DNA of 64,000 nucleotides from NCBI GenBank assembly GCA_013396915.1, contig VWZL01002514.1, forward strand, positions 1 through 64,000. Direction: 5' to 3'. Below, one piece after another: positions 62,351 to 64,000 of this stretch (its first letter is position 1; each line of letters opens with the position of its first letter). The notes below the pieces were generated by a model. That model ran no database searches. It was not told the origin of the DNA and saw only the letters and a list, made by a program, of their open reading frames with translations. The stretch comes from Stercorarius parasiticus (lineage: Eukaryota > Chordata > Aves > Charadriiformes > Stercorariidae). The position numbers and the translations under genes were made by a program.

Positions 62351-63181
62351 TTCTTAGGCTGGGGGCTTAAGCTGGGGGAGGGAAAAAAAAAAGTTTCCTT
62401 TCGCAAATAAAAGCCACAGAAGAAAAATCTGGAGTAAAATCCCTTCTGGATTGTCTTTAAAAATCATAAACCAAAGCAGCAAATGTACATGTATGCAACT
62501 TCTCAGGCTTGAATTTCACACTGAATTCGATTACAGCTTCCACTGTATCTGAGGAGTTTTCAGTATTGCAGTGAATTAGCAGCAGCAATTCCTACAAAAA
62601 TGTTCCAGTTTTAACAAGCACATAAATTCAAATCGAAATGTTTCCTAGCTTTTCAAATACAAATATCCATCCGTTCCCCCAGGCAAGAGGCACGCACCCA
62701 AAAAGTGCTGTTAAAATTGAATTAATTCTGAAATGGATTAGAACTGCAGGTTAAAGCAACAATACATTAAAAGGTGAGATATAAATTCTTCAAATTCCTT
62801 TTTTTCTCTTCACTAAAATGCATTTACAAGTGGCTTATCTTCGGGTCCACTTTTCGGAAACTTCCCATTCATATTGTAGATGAAATTTTGCAAAGGTTCT
62901 TCAGCATCTTAGGCGATTCAGGAATCCCGTACCCTGGATATTAAAGTTTCTTCTTTACACTCTTGTCCAGCATAACTGCAAAAATTGAATTAGCGTCCAG
63001 ATCGCAGCTCCAGGATATATATGCTCTAACAGGTTTGCACTGTGGAATGTATTAAAAGCCTCTGCAATACAACCCCTTTTCTCTTTTGCCCCCCCCTCCT
63101 CCTTTTTTTAATGCAGTTTACAACTCTGCAGTGTTGCTTAGTATTCTAATGCATCAGCCAGATACCGGGGTTAATCCACGC
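62351..63181 (-). other. RAPGEF6: Probable 5' UTR or 5' intron of the short isoform
   Basis: About 0.8 kb between the start codon and the upstream ORF. A strong acceptor-like site (T10 CCCTCCCCCAG) lies at about 62372, so part of this stretch may be spliced out. A C-rich run is at 62153-62160, outside the exon. No coding similarity. Confidence 0.45.
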
Positions 63182-63235
63182 CTAGCTTTTCCAATTAAAA
63201 CATTTCTGTAATGCCCAACAAAACAGTCCGTCCAT
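63182..63235 (-). other. Short upstream ORF in the putative leader
   Basis: GCCATGG (A at 63235) is a near-perfect Kozak start that opens a 17-codon frame (MDGLFCWALQKCFNWKS) ending in TAG at 63182-63184. If transcription starts near 63.3 kb and the leader is not spliced here, it would reduce translation from the exon 1 ATG. Confidence 0.4.
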
Positions 63236-63299
63236 GGCTACGGCGAGACCGGCTGCTGGAGTCCTAATTCCTACTCTCTTTGCTGGCTTCTCAGCAGCT

Positions 63300-63465
63300 C
63301 CCTCAGGAGAAGCTCCCATCGATTGGATGCTCCGCAGCGAGATGAAATATCTAATAAGGAGGAAAGAGAGTGGGAGGGGAACGGAGCTAAAAGGATGACA
63401 TCACCTGGATAGAAAGCCTTTAGAAACTGCATTAGATCAATTGGCTACTGGATCTGCAGATGCAG
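63300..63465 (-). promoter_or_regulatory. RAPGEF6: Candidate internal promoter for the short isoform
   Basis: Read on the minus strand, within about 165 bp there are an E-box CATCTG (63457-63462), a CCAAT box (63440-63444), a CRE-like TGATGTCA (63396-63403), a C/T-rich Sp/KLF-like tract (about 63358-63386) and a second CCAAT (63322-63326). Such spacing is typical of a TATA-less promoter 0.9-1.1 kb upstream of exon 1. No start site can be proven from sequence. Confidence 0.45.
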
Positions 63466-64000
63466 CCAACAGAGCATCTTTATTGACCTAATATAAACAC
63501 ACATATCGGTATAACAACTGCTCAGCAAAACACCCCTGCTCCACGTTATATTTTATATCCTTTTATGATCTATTAATGCATATACTGTAACTCTGGATAT
63601 TTTTCTCTTTATAAATCTTTTTTTTTTAAAAAATGAATCTCATGTAGCCATTAGCACTTTCAACAGCATTTAGGGGGACTATTTCTCATCTTTGCATGCA
63701 AATTTAGAAATAAGTAAAATAAATATCTGCAGACATCCACATGCACACACACACAGATACACCCATAATCACCTCACAATAAAATAATTCCTACTTTTAT
63801 GTATGTCACACAAGAGCCTCAACGTTTTTATCTCATCCTATACACTCATTAGGAGATTTCTGTCTAGAAAGAGAAGTAAATTTCTTATCAAAATGTGATG
63901 TTTATAATTCTCATAATTTTAATGGTTTTGAAACCATGTTAAAAGTTTTGGTGGGCGGGGTTCCCCTCCCCCCCAGTCAAGACCAATTCCGTTTCTAATC
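63466..64000. other. Sequence upstream of the candidate promoter
   Basis: AT-rich sequence with a short CA run (about 63744-63754). It is probably intron of the long RAPGEF6 isoform. No exon or repeat family was recognised. Confidence 0.5.

Larger units (their letters stand above)
1..63450 (-). other. RAPGEF6: RAPGEF6 gene locus (partial), Rap guanine nucleotide exchange factor 6 / PDZ-GEF2
   Basis: RAPGEF6 exchanges GDP for GTP on Rap1/Rap2 at membranes and cell junctions and so acts in adhesion and polarity signalling (family knowledge). Twenty-one minus-strand exons were placed by protein similarity and GT-AG sites. Every junction phase matches, giving 4054 nt with no stop or frameshift. 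Domain order is cNBD-like, REM, PDZ, RA, RasGEF, Ser-rich tail. RAPGEF6 is chosen over its paralogue RAPGEF2 because of segments such as [15 protein letters not shown] in the PDZ exon, [20 protein letters not shown] in exon 11, [19 protein letters not shown] in exon 12 and KNLSERRGAKSSEMSPVPMR in exon 18, which fit RAPGEF6 as I know it. The C-terminal end (the proline-rich segment and terminal PDZ ligand in relatives) is not seen and should lie left of position 1. The 5' exons of the long isoform should lie right of 64000. Confidence 0.95.

Noticed and set aside
1..64000. The gene being RAPGEF2 rather than RAPGEF6
   Set aside because: Diagnostic segments in exons 9, 11, 12, 17 and 18 fit RAPGEF6; RAPGEF2 differs at those places (for example in the linker after the PDZ domain).

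Overview
The window is vertebrate nuclear DNA, almost certainly from a bird: multi-exon coding sequence with GT-AG introns, an AT-rich intronic background, and about a dozen CR1 (chicken repeat 1) LINE fragments with the typical avian 3' end. There is one run of 134 Ns (22923-23056) and one single N (33193). No prokaryotic or viral gene was seen.

One gene fills the window, on the minus strand: RAPGEF6 (PDZ-GEF2), a guanine nucleotide exchange factor for Rap GTPases. I could place 21 exons from about 62.3 kb down to 2.1 kb. Their phases join without a break into an open frame of 1351 codons plus one base. In protein order it holds an acidic N-terminal linker, a cyclic-nucleotide-binding-like domain (exons 3-6), a RasGEF N-terminal (REM) domain (exons 6-9), a PDZ domain (exons 9-10), a linker (exons 11-12), a Ras-association domain (exon 13 into 14), the CDC25-type RasGEF domain (exons 14-16), and a long Ser-rich tail (exons 17-21) with a DSGxxS phosphodegron. 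The last part of the tail lies beyond position 1, and the 5' exons of the long isoform lie beyond 64000.

Three less obvious pieces were read from the DNA. (1) A short first coding exon (62297-62350) has strong ATG context and is phase-matched to exon 2. Promoter-like sequence near 63.3-63.45 kb and a short upstream ORF suggest an internal promoter for a short N-terminal isoform. (2) A 24-nt microexon (17863-17886) would insert KKRWRSLG after the RasGEF domain, matching the segment KKKWRSLG that the paralogue RAPGEF2 carries at the same place. (3) A 114-nt phase-neutral cassette exon (9174-9287) would insert 38 Ser/Asn-rich residues in the tail.

The rest is intron. CR1 copies lie in both orientations. 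One sits about 57 bp inside the intron that follows the Ras-association exon. A cluster in head-to-tail and inverted arrangement surrounds the N gap, and three near-identical truncated copies lie at 10.5, 48.2 and 55.0 kb. No RNA gene, CRISPR array or second protein-coding gene could be supported. Exons are numbered 1-21 in transcription order, and residue numbers refer to the short isoform without the microexon and cassette.
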